This document shows, in pieces, positions 35,659-44,495 of a stretch of 64,000 nt of DNA. Made by a program: the position numbers and the translations under genes. The stretch's first letter is position 1, and each line of letters opens with the position of its first letter. A model generated the notes under the pieces. The model had not been told where the DNA came from. It did no database searches and was given only the letters and a program-made list of their open reading frames with translations. The stretch spans positions 372,001 to 436,000 of the forward strand of contig NZ_PRKW01000003.1 in assembly GCF_002927275.1 (NCBI RefSeq), in the 5' to 3' direction. The DNA is from Arthrobacter pityocampae (GTDB lineage Bacteria; Actinomycetota; Actinomycetes; Actinomycetales; Micrococcaceae).

Positions 35659-36945
35659 CTAGGCGATGCGGTCGATGATGAGCTGCTGCGCCGGACGCGA
35701 TTCCTCGGGCGCGATGACGACGGCCTCCGCCAGCGCCTCGCGCGCACGCTCGAAGCGGTCGGGGGTGTCGGTGAGCAGCGTCATCAGCGGCTCCCCCGCA
35801 CGCACCGTGGCCCCGGGCTTCGCGTGCATCCGCACACCGGCGCCCGCCTGGACCTGGTCCTCCTTGCGGGCGCGGCCCGCACCGAGGCGCCACGCGGCGA
35901 CGCCGACGGCGAGCGCGTCCAGGCCCACGAGGACGCCGTCGGCCGGGGCGAGGATCACCTCGGACTCCTTCGCCACCGGCAGGGCCGCGCGGGGGTTGCC
36001 GCCCTGCGCCTCGATCATCCTGTTCCACACGTCCATGGCGCGGCCGTCCCTGAGCGCGGCGGCGGGATCGGCGTCGCGCACGCCGGCGCAGGCGAGCATC
36101 TCCTCGGCGAGGCGCACGGTGAGCTCGACGACGTCGGACGGGCCGCCGCCGGCGAGGACCTCGACGGACTCCTCGACCTCGATGGCGTTGCCGGCGGTGA
36201 GCCCGAGCGGCGTGTTCATGTCGGTGAGGAGCGCCACGGTGTTCACGCCGGCGTCCTTGCCGAGCGCCACCATGGTCTCGGCCAGCTCGCGGGCACGGGC
36301 CTCGTCCTTCATGAACGCACCGCTGCCCACCTTGACGTCGAGGACGAGCGAGCCGGTGCCCTCCGCGATCTTCTTGCTCATGATCGAGGACGCGATGAGG
36401 GGGATCGCCTCGACGGTGCCGGTGACGTCGCGCAGCGCGTACAGCTTCTTGTCCGCGGGGGCCAGGCCCGTACCGGCGGCGCAGATGACCGCCCCCACCT
36501 CGGCGAGCTGGCGCAGCATGTCCTCGTTGCTGAGGTACGCCTGCCAGCCGGGGATGGACTCGAGCTTGTCGAGGGTGCCGCCGGTGTGGCCGAGGCCCCG
36601 GCCGGACAGCTGCGGCACGGCGACGCCGAAGACGGCGACCAGGGGCGCCAGGGGGAGGGTGATCTTGTCGCCCACGCCGCCGGTGGAGTGCTTGTCGCTC
36701 GTCGGGCGGCCCAGGGAGGAGAAGTCCATGCGCTCCCCCGAGGCGATCATCGCGGCCGTCCAGCGGGAGATCTCGGCGCGGTCCATGCCGTTGAGGAGGA
36801 TCGCCATGTTGAGGGCGGCCATCTGCTCGTCGGCGATGGCGCCGCGCGTGTAGGCGTCGATGGTCCAGTCGATCTGCTCGGGTGAGAGGGTGCCGTGGTC
36901 GCGCTTGATGCGGATGATGTCGACGGCGTCGAAGGCTTCGGTCAT
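35659..36945 (-). CDS. deoA: Thymidine phosphorylase
   Basis: A 428-residue enzyme splitting thymidine or deoxyuridine with phosphate to base and deoxyribose-1-phosphate. The N-terminal helix bundle is DIIRIKRDHGTLSPEQIDW; the family signature is SGRGLGHTGGTLDKLESIPG; phosphate is held by KHSTGGVGDKITLPLAPLVA; and the C-terminal barrel-sandwich domain starts near residue 340. A distinction from pyrimidine-nucleoside phosphorylase is not certain from sequence alone. It follows cdd after 76 bases in the nucleoside operon. Confidence 0.93.
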   Translation of the reverse strand: MTEAFDAVDIIRIKRDHGTLSPEQIDWTIDAYTRGAIADEQMAALNMAILLNGMDRAEISRWTAAMIASGERMDFSSLGRPTSDKHSTGGVGDKITLPLAPLVAVFGVAVPQLSGRGLGHTGGTLDKLESIPGWQAYLSNEDMLRQLAEVGAVICAAGTGLAPADKKLYALRDVTGTVEAIPLIASSIMSKKIAEGTGSLVLDVKVGSGAFMKDEARARELAETMVALGKDAGVNTVALLTDMNTPLGLTAGNAIEVEESVEVLAGGGPSDVVELTVRLAEEMLACAGVRDADPAAALRDGRAMDVWNRMIEAQGGNPRAALPVAKESEVILAPADGVLVGLDALAVGVAAWRLGAGRARKEDQVQAGAGVRMHAKPGATVRAGEPLMTLLTDTPDRFERAREALAEAVVIAPEESRPAQQLIIDRIA

Positions 36946-36988
36946 GGAGGATCCTCGGATCTGTTCGGCGGGGCGGGGGGTGTCTGTC

Positions 36989-37013
36989 GGGGTGCTCGGG
37001 AGGGGTGCTCGGG
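36989..37013. repeat. 12-bp direct repeat between cdd and deoA
   Basis: GGGGTGCTCGGG occurs at 36989-37000 and 37002-37013, in the 76-base cdd-deoA gap. It looks like local slippage; no function is proposed. Confidence 0.5.
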
Positions 37014-37021
37014 CGAGGGGC

Positions 37022-37441
37022 TCAGGCGAGGTGCTGGGGCCCGAAGGCGTCCGGGAGGACCTCGTCCATGGTGCGGATGCCGCTGACGGTCAGGAGCACC
37101 ATGTCGGGGGCCCGGAACTCGTAGAGCAGCTGGCGGCAGCGCCCGCACGGCATGAGGGTGTTGCCCTCGCCGTCCACGCAGCTGAAGGCCCGGATGCGCC
37201 CGCCGCCGCTCATGGCGAGCGCGCTGACGAGTGCGCACTCGGCACACAGCGTCAGCCCGTAGGAGGCGTTCTCCACGTTGCAGCCGGAGATGATCCGGCC
37301 GTCGTCGAGGAGAGCCGCCGCTCCGACGGGGAACTTCGAGTAGGGCACGTAGGCGCGCCGCATCGCCTCCGTCGCCGTGGCGGTGAGGGTGTCCCAGGGG
37401 ATCCCGGCCGGGGTGCCGGTGCCGGTCTCGGTGTCGGTCAT
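37022..37441 (-). CDS. cdd: Cytidine deaminase
   Basis: A 139-residue, small tetrameric-type zinc deaminase converting cytidine and deoxycytidine to uridine and deoxyuridine. The active site is CNVENASYGLTLCAECALVSA, with Cys ligand and catalytic Glu in CAE, and the second zinc pair is in MPCGRCRQLLYEF. VPYSKFPVGAAALLDDG is the substrate loop. It starts 11 bases after the permease stop and precedes deoA, so uptake, deamination and phosphorolysis are encoded together. Confidence 0.95.
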   Translation of the reverse strand: MTDTETGTGTPAGIPWDTLTATATEAMRRAYVPYSKFPVGAAALLDDGRIISGCNVENASYGLTLCAECALVSALAMSGGGRIRAFSCVDGEGNTLMPCGRCRQLLYEFRAPDMVLLTVSGIRTMDEVLPDAFGPQHLA

Positions 37442-37452
37442 GGCGGGTGCTC

Positions 37453-38739
37453 CTAGCCCTTGATGTACGGGATGCCGCTGGCTCCCGGCGCCCGTGAGCG
37501 TCCCACGAGGCCCGCGACGGCGAAGACCGTCACCACGTAGGGCAGCATGCGCAGGAACTGGTCCGGCACCGGGGTGCCGAGCAGGCTGAGGACGTTGGAC
37601 AGGTTCGTGGCGAACCCGAAGAGCAGCGCCGCGAAGAACGCGCCGATCGGGTTCCACCGGCCGAAGATCATCGCCGCGAGGGCGATGTAGCCGGCGCCCG
37701 CCGTCATGTCCCGGCCGAAGCCCGAGACGGCGACGAGCGTGAAGAAGGACCCGCCGATGCCCGCGACGACGCCGGCGAGCAGGACGTTCGTGAAGCGCAT
37801 CCGGTTGACGTTGACGCCCAGGGTGTCGGCGGCCTTGGGGTGCTCCCCGACGGCACGGGTCCGCAGGCCCCAGCGGGAGCGGAAGAGCGCCACGTAGATG
37901 ACGGCGACCGCCACGTACATGAGGTAGCCGACGATGGTCTGCTCGAAGAGGATCGGCCCGATCACGGGGATCTCCGAGAGCAGCGGGATCTGGATGACGG
38001 GCAGGTTCGGCGGCGAGTTCCAGCGCTCCGGGTCCTCGCTGAGGACGGCGGAGAACAGGAATCCGGTGAGCCCGGAGACGAGCACGTTGAGTACGACGCC
38101 GACGATGACCTGGTTGACGACGTACCGGATGCTGAAGACGGCGAGGACGAGCGAGACGAGGACGCCGGCGACGGCCGCCGCGACGAGCCCGACGTAGGGG
38201 CTGCCGGACAGCGACGCGGCGACCGCGGCAGCGAACGCGCCGAACAGCAGCTGCCCCTCGATCGCGATGTTGACGACGCCGGAGCGCTCGCACAGGATGC
38301 CCGAGAGCGATCCGAAGATCAGCGGGACGGCCAGGGCCACCGACCCGGCGAGGAGACCGTAGAGGGCCACGTTCGGGGTGCGGGCGCTGCCCACCACCCA
38401 GGTCAGGAAGGCGATGAGGAACAGGACGGCGAACACGGCCGGCACCCCGGTGGGGATCTTCCGGCCGGAGCGTGTCCGCAGGAAGGCGACGACGGTGAGG
38501 GCGATCATCCCGAGGGCCGTGATCCAGCCGATGACGGGCGCCGAGACCACGATGGCGGGCAGGACGATCGCGTCGCGGTCGTCCGAGAGGCGGAACGTGA
38601 CGTCGTTGGCCGGTGCGCCGATCGCGAAGACCAGGAGGGAGAAGAGCGCGACGACGGCGAGGATGATCGGTGTCTTCCAGCTGCGCACGCCGGCGTCGCG
38701 GGTACCGCGGGCGGGTGCTTCGGTGGTTGCTGTGCTCAT
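37453..38739 (-). CDS. nupQ: Nucleoside ABC transporter permease (NupQ/YufQ-like)
   Basis: A 428-residue permease of the BPD_transp_2 family used with BMP-type binding proteins. About ten helices are visible. Conserved SGILCERSGVVNIAIEGQLLFGAFAAA and RTRAVGEHPKAADTLGVNVNRMRF (the coupling loop) match the guanosine/nucleoside NupQ group. A hydrophilic 20-residue N terminus and an extra helix pair precede the core. It overlaps the other permease gene by ATGA and is followed by cdd. Confidence 0.9.
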   Translation of the reverse strand: MSTATTEAPARGTRDAGVRSWKTPIILAVVALFSLLVFAIGAPANDVTFRLSDDRDAIVLPAIVVSAPVIGWITALGMIALTVVAFLRTRSGRKIPTGVPAVFAVLFLIAFLTWVVGSARTPNVALYGLLAGSVALAVPLIFGSLSGILCERSGVVNIAIEGQLLFGAFAAAVAASLSGSPYVGLVAAAVAGVLVSLVLAVFSIRYVVNQVIVGVVLNVLVSGLTGFLFSAVLSEDPERWNSPPNLPVIQIPLLSEIPVIGPILFEQTIVGYLMYVAVAVIYVALFRSRWGLRTRAVGEHPKAADTLGVNVNRMRFTNVLLAGVVAGIGGSFFTLVAVSGFGRDMTAGAGYIALAAMIFGRWNPIGAFFAALLFGFATNLSNVLSLLGTPVPDQFLRMLPYVVTVFAVAGLVGRSRAPGASGIPYIKG

Positions 38740-40133
38740 GCTGCTGCTCCGGTCGAGGCTGGCGTGCGGGTCGTGGAACCGCCCTTGCCGGCGCGGGGAG
38801 CACCGGGTGCGGGGAGGCGGAACAGCGCGCGGACGAGCGGCGGCGCTGCGATGAAGAGGACGATGAGGGACTGCACCACGAGGACTATGTCGATGCTGGT
38901 GCCGGTGGAGGCCTGCATGGTCACCCCGCCGGCGCGGAACGCACCGAACAGGATGCCGGCCGCGAAGGTGCCCCACGGGGTGGACCGCCCGAGCAGGGCG
39001 ACGGTGATCGCGTCGAAGCCGAAGCTCGCCGCGACGCCCGAGGTGAGCACCTTCTCGGTGCCGGACACCTGCGCGACGCCGGCGAGTCCGGCGAGGGCGC
39101 CGGCGATGGCCATCGCCAGGATGTAGCCCTTGCTCACGTTGATGCCTGCGGTGCGGGCGGCACTCGCGTTGGCGCCGATGGCGCGCAGCTCGAAGCCGAC
39201 CGTCGAGCGGTTGAGCAGCCAGGCCACGAACACGGTGGCCAGCACGGCGACGACGAAGCCCCAGTGCAGGCGGAATCCGGAGCCGAGCAGCGGCGGGTAG
39301 AGCGCTGTGGCGTCGAGCTGCGGGCTGATCGGGTTCGTCGACCCCGGCCGCTGGAACGCCGGGGTGCTCAGTAGGTAGAGGACGAAGTTGATGGCGATGT
39401 AGTTGAACATGATGGTCAGGATGACCTCGTGGGCACCGGTGCGGGCCTTGAGGACGCCGACGATCCCTGCCCAGATGGCCCCGCCGATCATGCCGGCGAG
39501 CACCACCAGGAGCAGGTGGACGCCGACCGGGAGGTCGAGGGTGAAGCCGACCCAGCCGGCGAAGGTGGCGCCGATGAGGATCTGGCCCTGCGCGCCGATG
39601 TTGAACAGGCCGGCGCGGAACGCGAGTGCGACGCCGAGGCCCGCACAGATGAGCGGCGTGGCCACCGTCAGCGTCTGGGTCAGCGGGTAGATCATTCGGG
39701 CGAAGGTCTCACCCTGGAAGTTGAACACCGAGCCCTGGAAGAGCGCGATGTACGCGCCCGACGCCGCCGTCCAGGCCGCCGCCAGCGTGTCCTGGGGCCG
39801 GCTGAAGAAGTACGTCGACGCCCGCGACACGTTCTCGTCGGTGACGGCGATGAGCAGGCCGCCGAGGATCAGGGAGAGGACCACGGACAGGAAGGCGACG
39901 AGCGCGTTCCCGGTCATCACGCGCTGCAAAAGCGTCGACTCCGGTGCGGGGCTGCCGGCGAGATCGGCTGCGGTGGGGGGCACGACCGGCGGGGGCATTT
40001 CGCCGCCGGCCGTGTCGACGGCGTTCTCGAGCCGCATCTCGTCCTCGCGGGCGGCCTCCTTGGCCGCCCGGCGGCTGCGTGGGGCGTCGCCGCCGGTCGC
40101 CGGGGGTACCGGCCTGTCGTCCTGCGGGCTCAC
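38736..40133 (-). CDS. nupP: Nucleoside ABC transporter permease (NupP/YufP-like)
   Basis: A 465-residue permease partner of NupQ. The first 75 residues are hydrophilic and acidic/proline-rich; the membrane part begins with NALVAFLSVVLSLILGGLLIAV. The family motif FRAGLFNIGAQGQILIGATFAG and the coupling loop ELRAIGANASAARTAGINVSKGY are present. GTG 40133 overlaps the ATPase stop (GTGA), and its own stop overlaps nupQ. Length exceeds B. subtilis YufP (about 350) because of the N-terminal tail. Confidence 0.9.
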   Translation of the reverse strand: MSPQDDRPVPPATGGDAPRSRRAAKEAAREDEMRLENAVDTAGGEMPPPVVPPTAADLAGSPAPESTLLQRVMTGNALVAFLSVVLSLILGGLLIAVTDENVSRASTYFFSRPQDTLAAAWTAASGAYIALFQGSVFNFQGETFARMIYPLTQTLTVATPLICAGLGVALAFRAGLFNIGAQGQILIGATFAGWVGFTLDLPVGVHLLLVVLAGMIGGAIWAGIVGVLKARTGAHEVILTIMFNYIAINFVLYLLSTPAFQRPGSTNPISPQLDATALYPPLLGSGFRLHWGFVVAVLATVFVAWLLNRSTVGFELRAIGANASAARTAGINVSKGYILAMAIAGALAGLAGVAQVSGTEKVLTSGVAASFGFDAITVALLGRSTPWGTFAAGILFGAFRAGGVTMQASTGTSIDIVLVVQSLIVLFIAAPPLVRALFRLPAPGAPRAGKGGSTTRTPASTGAAA

Positions 40134-41674
40134 AGGTTTCCTCCTTGAACGTCGTGTACCTGGGCCAGTGCTTCGTCGCCGGACATGCCGGCCATCATCA
40201 GGCCGAGGACATCGCGTGATGCCGCGCCGGGCACGATGCCCATGAGGCGCCCGCGGTACAGCACGGCGATGCGGTCGGCGAGTTCCAGGACCTCGTCGAG
40301 CTCGGTCGAGACGATGATGACGGGGGTGCCGCCGTCGCGCTCCGCGATGATGCGCCGGTGCAGGAACTCGATGGATCCGACGTCGACGCCGCGGGTGGGC
40401 TGCGAGGCGATGAACAGTTCGAGCGGGCGCGAGAACTCGCGGGCCATGACGACCTTCTGCTGGTTCCCGCCGGACAGCGTCCCCGCGGCCGCGGTCGCGG
40501 ACTGCGTCCGGATGTCGTACTCGGCGATCTTCTCCTCGGCGTTCTTCTCGATGACCGCCGGCGACATCGACAGGCCGCGCGCGAACGGGGCGTCGTCGTA
40601 GCGGTTGAGGACGAGGTTCTCGGCGACCGAGAACGTGCCGACGAGCCCGTCCACGCTGCGGTCCTCGGGGACGAAGCCCACGCCGGCGCGGATGACGTCC
40701 TTGACGCTGCGGCCCAGGAGCTCCTGGCCGCCGAGCGTGATCGAGCCCGTGACGTGGTCCTGGAGCCCCATGATCGCCTCGGTGAGCTCGGTCTGCCCGT
40801 TGCCCTGCACACCGGCGATGGCGAGGATCTCCCCCTTCGCCACGTCGAAGCTGAGGCCGTCGACGACGCGCTGGCCGTTGGCGGCCTGGACCGTGAGGTC
40901 CTGGACCCGGAAGGTCACCTCGCCGGGGGTGGCGGGCTGCTTGTCGAGCGTGAGGCTGACCGAGCGCCCCACCATGAGGGACGCGAGCTCGGTGGTCGAC
41001 GCGCCCGGATCGGCCGTACCGACGACCTTGCCGCGGCGGATGACCGTGATGACGTCGGAGACGGCCTTGACCTCGCGGAGCTTGTGCGAGATGAAGACGA
41101 TGGACTTCCCGTCGGCCTTGAGCTGGCCCATGATGCCGAGCAGCTCGTCGGTCTCCTTGGGGGTCAGCACGGCGGTGGGCTCGTCCAGGATGAGCACCTC
41201 GGCGTCGCGCACGAGGGCCTTGATGATCTCGACGCGCTGCTGCACGCCGACGGGCAGGTCCTCGACCACGGCATCGGGATCGACGTCGAACCCGTACTGG
41301 TCGGAGATCTGCCGGATGCGCGTGCGCGTCTTCTGGAGGTCGAGCATGCCGCCCGCCTTGACGGCCTCATTGCCGAGGGCCACGTTCTCCGCCACGGTGA
41401 AGACCGGCACGAGCATGAAGTGCTGGTGCACCATGCCGATCCCGGCGGCCATGGCGTCCCCGGGGCCCTTGAAGGTCACGGGCTTGTCGTCCACGAGGAT
41501 CTCGCCCTCGGTGGGGTCGTACAGTCCGTACAGCACGTTCATGAGCGTCGACTTCCCGGCCCCGTTCTCACCGAGCAGGCTGTGCACCTGTCCCGGTTCG
41601 ACGACGAGGTCGATGGCGTCGTTGGCGACGAGCGATCCGAAGCGCTTCGTGATGCCGATCAGTTCGAGTTTCAC
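40130..41674 (-). CDS. nupO: Nucleoside ABC transporter ATP-binding protein (NupO/YufO-like)
   Basis: A 514-residue ATPase with two ABC domains in one chain. The first has Walker A LLGENGAGKSTLMNVLYG and Walker B VLILDEPTAVLTPKE; the second has a degenerate Walker A (IAGVQGNGQTELTEAI) and signature TLSGGNQQKVVMAREF, the usual asymmetry of the RbsA/YufO type. It lies between the binding protein and permease genes. A hairpin upstream, after the binding protein gene, may set its level below that of the binding protein. Confidence 0.93.
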   Translation of the reverse strand: MKLELIGITKRFGSLVANDAIDLVVEPGQVHSLLGENGAGKSTLMNVLYGLYDPTEGEILVDDKPVTFKGPGDAMAAGIGMVHQHFMLVPVFTVAENVALGNEAVKAGGMLDLQKTRTRIRQISDQYGFDVDPDAVVEDLPVGVQQRVEIIKALVRDAEVLILDEPTAVLTPKETDELLGIMGQLKADGKSIVFISHKLREVKAVSDVITVIRRGKVVGTADPGASTTELASLMVGRSVSLTLDKQPATPGEVTFRVQDLTVQAANGQRVVDGLSFDVAKGEILAIAGVQGNGQTELTEAIMGLQDHVTGSITLGGQELLGRSVKDVIRAGVGFVPEDRSVDGLVGTFSVAENLVLNRYDDAPFARGLSMSPAVIEKNAEEKIAEYDIRTQSATAAAGTLSGGNQQKVVMAREFSRPLELFIASQPTRGVDVGSIEFLHRRIIAERDGGTPVIIVSTELDEVLELADRIAVLYRGRLMGIVPGAASRDVLGLMMAGMSGDEALAQVHDVQGGNL

Positions 41675-41791
41675 AACTCATCCACCCTGTTCTGTTTCTT
41701 GGGTCATGTCCTGACGCGTCGCGTCTCGAGCGGAAGCCAGGGAAAAGGATACCGGGCGGGGCATCGGTGCACCCACCGGCGTCGAACGCAA

Positions 41792-41833
41792 ACCGCCTTC
41801 CTCCCGGGGTGGACCCGCGGGGAGGAAGGCGGT
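41792..41833 (-). terminator. Attenuator-like hairpin between bmp and nupO
   Basis: ACCGCCTTCCTCCC (41792-41805) and GGGAGGAAGGCGGT (41820-41833) form a perfect 14-bp stem with a 14-base loop, 17 bases after the binding protein stop. It may act as a partial terminator giving more binding protein than transporter. Confidence 0.65.
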
Positions 41834-41850
41834 GCTGGTGCGTTGTCGTG

Positions 41851-42960
41851 CTACTTCGGGCTGGCGGCCGATTCGACCGTGATCTCGCCCGAGATGATCT
41901 GCTCCTTCAGCCCGTCCAGGGTCACCTGCAGGTCGGCGGGGACGTTGGCCTCCTGGTCGTGGAACGGCGCCAGTGCGACGCCGCCGTTCTCCAGGGTGCC
42001 CACGTACGGGGAGTTGTCGAAGGTGCCCTCGACGTCGGTGCTGATGACGTCCTCGACGGCGTCGCCCATGAGCTTCATGACCGAGGTGAGGATGAACTCC
42101 TCGCCCTTGCCCGCGGTCTCGTAGCCGTCGGAGTCGACCCAGATGGCCTTGACGTCCTTGCCACCCGCGTTGGCCTCGATGACGGCGTCGAGCGTGCCGG
42201 AGCCGACCGGACCGGCGACCGGCATGATGATGTCCGCGCCCTCGTTGATGAAGTTCTGGGTGTTGGTCTTGCCGGCCGCGGCGTCCTCGAAGTTGCCCAC
42301 GAAGGTGCCGTTCTGGCTCTCCTTGTCCCAGCCGAGGAGCTGGACGTCGCCGCCGGTCTCCTCGTTGAAGTACTTCACGCCGTCGGCGAAGCCGTCCATG
42401 AAGATGGTCACGGTCGGGATGTTGATGCCGCCGAACGTTGCCACCTTGCCGGTCTCGCTCGTCGCGGCCGCCGCGTAGCCGGCGAGGAACGCCGCCTGCG
42501 CCGTGTCGTAGATGATCGGCTTGACGTTCGGCAGGTCGATCGAGTTGTCGTCGACGATCGCGAAGTTCGCCTCGGTGTTCTGCTCGGCGGCGGCCTTCGT
42601 GGTGTCGGCGAGCAGGAAGCCCACGGTGACGGTGAGGTTGCAGCCGGCCTGGACCATCTGGTCGACGTTCGGGCCGAAGTCCGTCTCGGCCTGCGACTCG
42701 GCCTGGTTGATCTTGATGCCGAGGTCCGCCTCGGCCTTCTTCAGGCCCTCGTAGCTGGACTGGTTGAACGAGCGGTCGTCGAATCCGCCGGAGTCGGAGA
42801 CGATGCAGCCGAGGTAGTCGGAATTCGCCGCGGCACTCGAGCCGCCGGACGACTCCTCGGCCGGCGGCGCCCCGCAGCCGGAGAGGACGAGGGCGGATAC
42901 GCCGAGAACGGCCGCGGACAGGCCGGTGCCGCGCGAGATTTTGCGCAGTGAGTTCTTCAA
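41851..42960 (-). CDS. BMP family nucleoside-binding lipoprotein
   Basis: A 369-residue extracellular binding protein of the Bmp/Med family (like TmpC/PnrA), which captures purine nucleosides. The signal peptide ends in the lipobox VLSGC (about residue 28). Family motifs are LGCIVSDSGGFDDRSFNQSSYEGLKKAE and AAFLAGYAAAATSETGKVATFGG, with IIMPVAGPVGSG in the third block. TTG 42960 is chosen since GGAGG lies 4 bases upstream; longer in-frame starts would put the signal peptide too far inside. It is first of bmp-nupO-nupP-nupQ-cdd-deoA-add. Confidence 0.92.
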   Translation of the reverse strand: MKNSLRKISRGTGLSAAVLGVSALVLSGCGAPPAEESSGGSSAAANSDYLGCIVSDSGGFDDRSFNQSSYEGLKKAEADLGIKINQAESQAETDFGPNVDQMVQAGCNLTVTVGFLLADTTKAAAEQNTEANFAIVDDNSIDLPNVKPIIYDTAQAAFLAGYAAAATSETGKVATFGGINIPTVTIFMDGFADGVKYFNEETGGDVQLLGWDKESQNGTFVGNFEDAAAGKTNTQNFINEGADIIMPVAGPVGSGTLDAVIEANAGGKDVKAIWVDSDGYETAGKGEEFILTSVMKLMGDAVEDVISTDVEGTFDNSPYVGTLENGGVALAPFHDQEANVPADLQVTLDGLKEQIISGEITVESAASPK

Positions 42961-43088
42961 AATGCCTCCAGGAGAGATATGCGCCACGGAAAGGGATACC
43001 AGCGAGTGTCCATCCCGGTCGCGATTGATCCGAGGCTCTGTTGTCACTGGAAGACCGTGGCGCCGCGACACCGTCGGTGCAGCACGTA

Positions 43089-43101
43089 TGCGATCATCCT
43101 A
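43089..43101 (-). promoter_or_regulatory. Promoter -10 of the nucleoside operon (TAGGAT)
   Basis: TAGGAT (43101-43096, minus strand) predicts a start near 43089 and a leader of about 130 bases. The rest of 42961-43211 shows no gene and no riboswitch I recognise. Confidence 0.45.
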
Positions 43102-43211
43102 AGGGCCAAGTGACGGGGAACACTACACGGGCCCATCGCGGCCGATGATCGTTTTTCTTTCGTTATGCACAGGGGCCTGAGTACGTCCTCCTGCAGGTCC
43201 CGGCCGGGCCC

Positions 43212-44417
43212 CTACCGGTCGGCGTCGAACACGGTCTGCAGGGCGGCTGCGGTCATGACGCGGATGCCGTACCCGATGGCCCGCTCGTCCGGCCGGTAGT
43301 CGCCGCGGTGCAGGTCGTACGTCTCCCCGCCGGGCGTCCGCGTGCCCAGCCGCATCATGGCGCCGGGCACCGCCTGCGTCATCCAGGCGAAGTCCTCGCC
43401 GCCCATGGACTGCGGCGTCAGCACGATGGCGCCGGGGCCGAGTTCGGCGCGGGCCGCCGCCTCGAGCAGTCCGGTCTCCGCCTCCTGGTTCACCACCGGG
43501 GGGACGCCGCGGGTGTGCTCCAGCTTCACGTCCACGCCGAACGGTGCCGCGACCTCGCGGACGGCGCGGTCCAGCAGCTCGCCGGCGGACGTCCAGGCGT
43601 CGGCGTCGAGGCAGCGCAGCGTGCCGGACATGTAGCCGTGTGCCGGGATCGCGTTGGGGGCGGACCCTGCGTGGATCTGTCCCCATACGAGGGAGACGGC
43701 GCTGCGCACGTCGATCCGCCGCGAGAGCACGGCCGGCACGTTCACGGCGATGGACGCCAGTGCGAACACGAGGTCCTCGGTGAGGTGCGGGCGCGAGGTG
43801 TGGCCGCCGCGGCCGCTCAGCTCGACGCGGATGGTGTCCGACGCCGACGTGATCGCGCCGATGCGCGTGCCGACCAGGCCGACGTCGATCCGCGGGTCGC
43901 AGTGCAGTGCGAGGATCCGCGGCAGGCCGGTGAGCACCCCCTGGGCGATCACGTCGAGGGCGCCGCCGGGCATCATCTCCTCGGCGGGCTGGAAGATGAT
44001 CCGCACCGTGCCCGGCAGGGGCTGCTCGCGGTCGAGGTCGGCGAGGACGAGCGCGACGCCGAGCATCACCGTCGTGTGGATGTCGTGGCCGCAGGCGTGC
44101 GTGACGCCGGTCGACGCCGACGCGTAGGGGAGATCCGTCTCCTCGACGATCGGCAGGGCGTCGATGTCCGCCCGCAGGCCGAGGCGGAGCGGCCCCTGGC
44201 CGACGTCGACGACGACGCCCGTGCCCTCCAGCCGCTGCGGGACGAGGCCCGCCTCCCGCAGCCGTGCGACGAGCAGATCGGTGGTGCGGTGCTCCTTGAA
44301 GGAGAGCTCGGGGTGGCGGTGGATGTCACGCCGGATGCCGGTCAGCTCGTCGAGCAACGTGTCGAGGGATGCACGTGCCCGTGACGCAGGGGGGCTCTGG
44401 GTGCTGTACGTTTCCAC
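43212..44417 (-). CDS. M20 family amidohydrolase (N-acyl amino acid hydrolase-like)
   Basis: A 401-residue di-metal peptidase of the M20D group, which removes acyl groups from amino acids or amino acid conjugates. RRDIHRHPELSFKEH opens the domain; metal ligands lie in THACGHDIHTTVMLG (Cys-His-His) and FQPAEEMMPGGA, and the last in MGGEDFAWM. A dimerisation lid follows SGRGGHTSRPHLTED. Hippurate hydrolase, aminoacylase and indole-acetyl-amino acid hydrolase are all possible. GTG follows TAGGCT by 6 bases. It is upstream of the nucleoside operon but probably independent. Confidence 0.9.
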   Translation of the reverse strand: METYSTQSPPASRARASLDTLLDELTGIRRDIHRHPELSFKEHRTTDLLVARLREAGLVPQRLEGTGVVVDVGQGPLRLGLRADIDALPIVEETDLPYASASTGVTHACGHDIHTTVMLGVALVLADLDREQPLPGTVRIIFQPAEEMMPGGALDVIAQGVLTGLPRILALHCDPRIDVGLVGTRIGAITSASDTIRVELSGRGGHTSRPHLTEDLVFALASIAVNVPAVLSRRIDVRSAVSLVWGQIHAGSAPNAIPAHGYMSGTLRCLDADAWTSAGELLDRAVREVAAPFGVDVKLEHTRGVPPVVNQEAETGLLEAAARAELGPGAIVLTPQSMGGEDFAWMTQAVPGAMMRLGTRTPGGETYDLHRGDYRPDERAIGYGIRVMTAAALQTVFDADR

Positions 44418-44429
44418 CTGCTCAGCCTA
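44417..44429 (-). promoter_or_regulatory. Leaderless promoter -10 of the M20 gene (TAGGCT)
   Basis: TAGGCT (44429-44424, minus strand) is 6 bases before the GTG start. Confidence 0.6.
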
Positions 44430-44495
44430 CCGACCGGCGGCGGGCGGGCGGCACTTCATTGCTCCCGTGCCGTGTCCGCCCGATTGCTTGCGCTC

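Noticed and set aside
43100-43211. Small stem (CATCG-CGGC-CGATG) after the M20 gene as a terminator
   Set aside because: The stem is only 5 bp and not followed by T residues, so it is too weak to claim.
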